In this document: one piece after another, positions 63,546 through 64,000 of the stretch
Position numbering within the stretch: position 1 is the stretch's first letter
Layout of the letters: every line of letters starts with the position of its first letter
NCBI GenBank assembly: GCA_902363835.1
Contig: CABJBM010000014.1
Coordinates: forward strand, 62,001 to 126,000
From: Lachnospiraceae bacterium
GTDB lineage: Bacteria > Bacillota > Clostridia > Lachnospirales > Lachnospiraceae
Length of the DNA: 64,000 nucleotides
Direction of reading: 5' to 3'
Notes under the pieces: model-generated
Told to the model about the DNA's origin: nothing
Database searches by the model: none
What the model saw: the letters and a program-made list of their open reading frames with translations, nothing else
Program-made: the position numbers and the translations under genes

Positions 63546-63609
63546 CAGTAGTTATTTATCATTGGCTACATATTGCTTATGGAGCAAAAGCAATAGCTTG
63601 GTAAGAGAT

Positions 63610-63648
63610 GGATTTACAACATGTATTGTTTCGCATGTTGTATAATCC
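63610..63648. promoter_or_regulatory. Palindrome between the AfsA and epimerase genes
   Basis: GGATTTACAACATG (63610-63623) and CATGTTGTATAATCC (63634-63648) form a long inverted repeat (ACAACATG/CATGTTGT perfect). No T run follows, so an operator or RNA processing hairpin is more likely than a terminator. Confidence 0.5.
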
Positions 63649-63692
63649 ATTTCGGTAGCACTGACTATTACAAAACGAAAGGGAATTAAGAA

Positions 63693-64000
63693 ATGAAAAT
63701 AGGGGTTACTGGTGCAAGTGGAGGCTTAGGCAAGCGTTTTATCGAAATACTATTAGGAAAACAGGACGTAGGAATTAGAGCTTTGGTGAGAACAACAAGT
63801 AATATTAAAGGACTTGATGAAAATAGAGTAGAGCTTGTATTTGGCTCTTTGGAAGAACCTTCGAGTTTGGAACAATTCATCAAAGGGCTTGATGTGTGTT
63901 ATCATTTTGCTTCATGCGTAAGTTCCACCAATAAGCTGGAGTTGATGGCGACGAATGTCAAAGGAACACAAAATTTATGCGAAAGTCTCCTGCAAAATCC
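63693..64000 (+). CDS. NAD-dependent epimerase/reductase, N-terminal part (runs off window)
   Basis: Open through the window end; 102 residues visible. MKIGVTGASGGLGKRFIEIL has the Rossmann GxxGxxG, followed by RALVRTTSNIKGL, VFGSLEEPSSLEQFIKGLDV and YHFASCVSS...NVKGTQNLCESLL, the extended short-chain dehydrogenase pattern (NAD-dependent epimerase/dehydratase or dihydroflavonol-reductase-like). GAAAGGGA precedes the ATG. A reductase beside AfsA recalls butyrolactone pathways, where reductases finish the molecule. Catalytic YxxxK lies beyond the window. Confidence 0.85.
   Translation, partial: MKIGVTGASGGLGKRFIEILLGKQDVGIRALVRTTSNIKGLDENRVELVFGSLEEPSSLEQFIKGLDVCYHFASCVSSTNKLELMATNVKGTQNLCESLLQN

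Overview
The window comes from the chromosome of an anaerobic, moderately low-G+C Firmicute of the Lachnospiraceae type (Lacrimispora/Enterocloster-like). The evidence is rpoB and rpoC with long acidic C-terminal tails, the str genes rpsL-rpsG-fusA-tuf, strong AGGAGG ribosome sites, near-consensus sigma-A promoters with 17-bp spacers, and many carbohydrate ABC and PTS systems. The genus is inferred from gene content; no 16S rRNA gene is present.

Layout. 0-7.7 kb: a DUF1934 protein, a lone SMC-like ATPase, two tandem tyrosine recombinases divergent from a secreted cell-wall-repeat protein, a sodA-dps oxidative-stress pair and a small membrane protein divergent from rpoB. 7.8-15.5 kb: rpoB-rpoC. 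15.6-23.3 kb: a carbohydrate locus (two CUT1 permeases, an 843-aa protein of unrecognised family, a GH105 unsaturated-uronide hydrolase, an AraC regulator, a binding lipoprotein) that separates rpoC from the str genes. 23.4-28.1 kb: rpsL, rpsG, fusA and tuf, with separate promoters before rpsL and tuf. 28.2-28.55 kb: a compact type I toxin-antitoxin module (26-aa toxin plus antisense RNA). 28.6-35.6 kb: HIT protein, LTA-synthase-like enzyme, a decayed pair of ABC half-transporters with their TetR regulator, and a secreted TIM-barrel glycosidase-like protein. 35.6-40.2 kb: a MurNAc-6-phosphate operon (RpiR regulator, murQ, PTS EIIBC, mupG-type hydrolase). 40.3-43.1 kb: a subtilase, a small unknown protein and an SGNH hydrolase.

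43.2-57.9 kb is a sialic-acid (nan) region. nanA is divergent from nanE-nanK. These are followed by a complete dipeptide-type ABC transporter, a fumarate-reductase-like flavoprotein, an RpiR regulator and a second, CUT1-type transporter. Three promoters in this region share one layout: an A/T-centred palindrome, a TTGACA promoter, and a strong hairpin right at the transcript start. They probably form one regulon.

57.9-64 kb is an A+T-richer accessory end. It holds an inactive IS1182-type element and a probable IS200/IS605 transposase tail followed by structured DNA. Next comes a BlaI/BlaR1-type pair divergent from a secreted alpha/beta hydrolase, an AfsA-type (gamma-butyrolactone synthase family) hotdog protein and the start of an NAD-dependent epimerase/reductase. 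AfsA proteins are best known from actinomycete hormone synthesis, so this last cluster is the strongest candidate for an undescribed signalling or small-molecule system. It runs off the window edge, so its full content is unknown.
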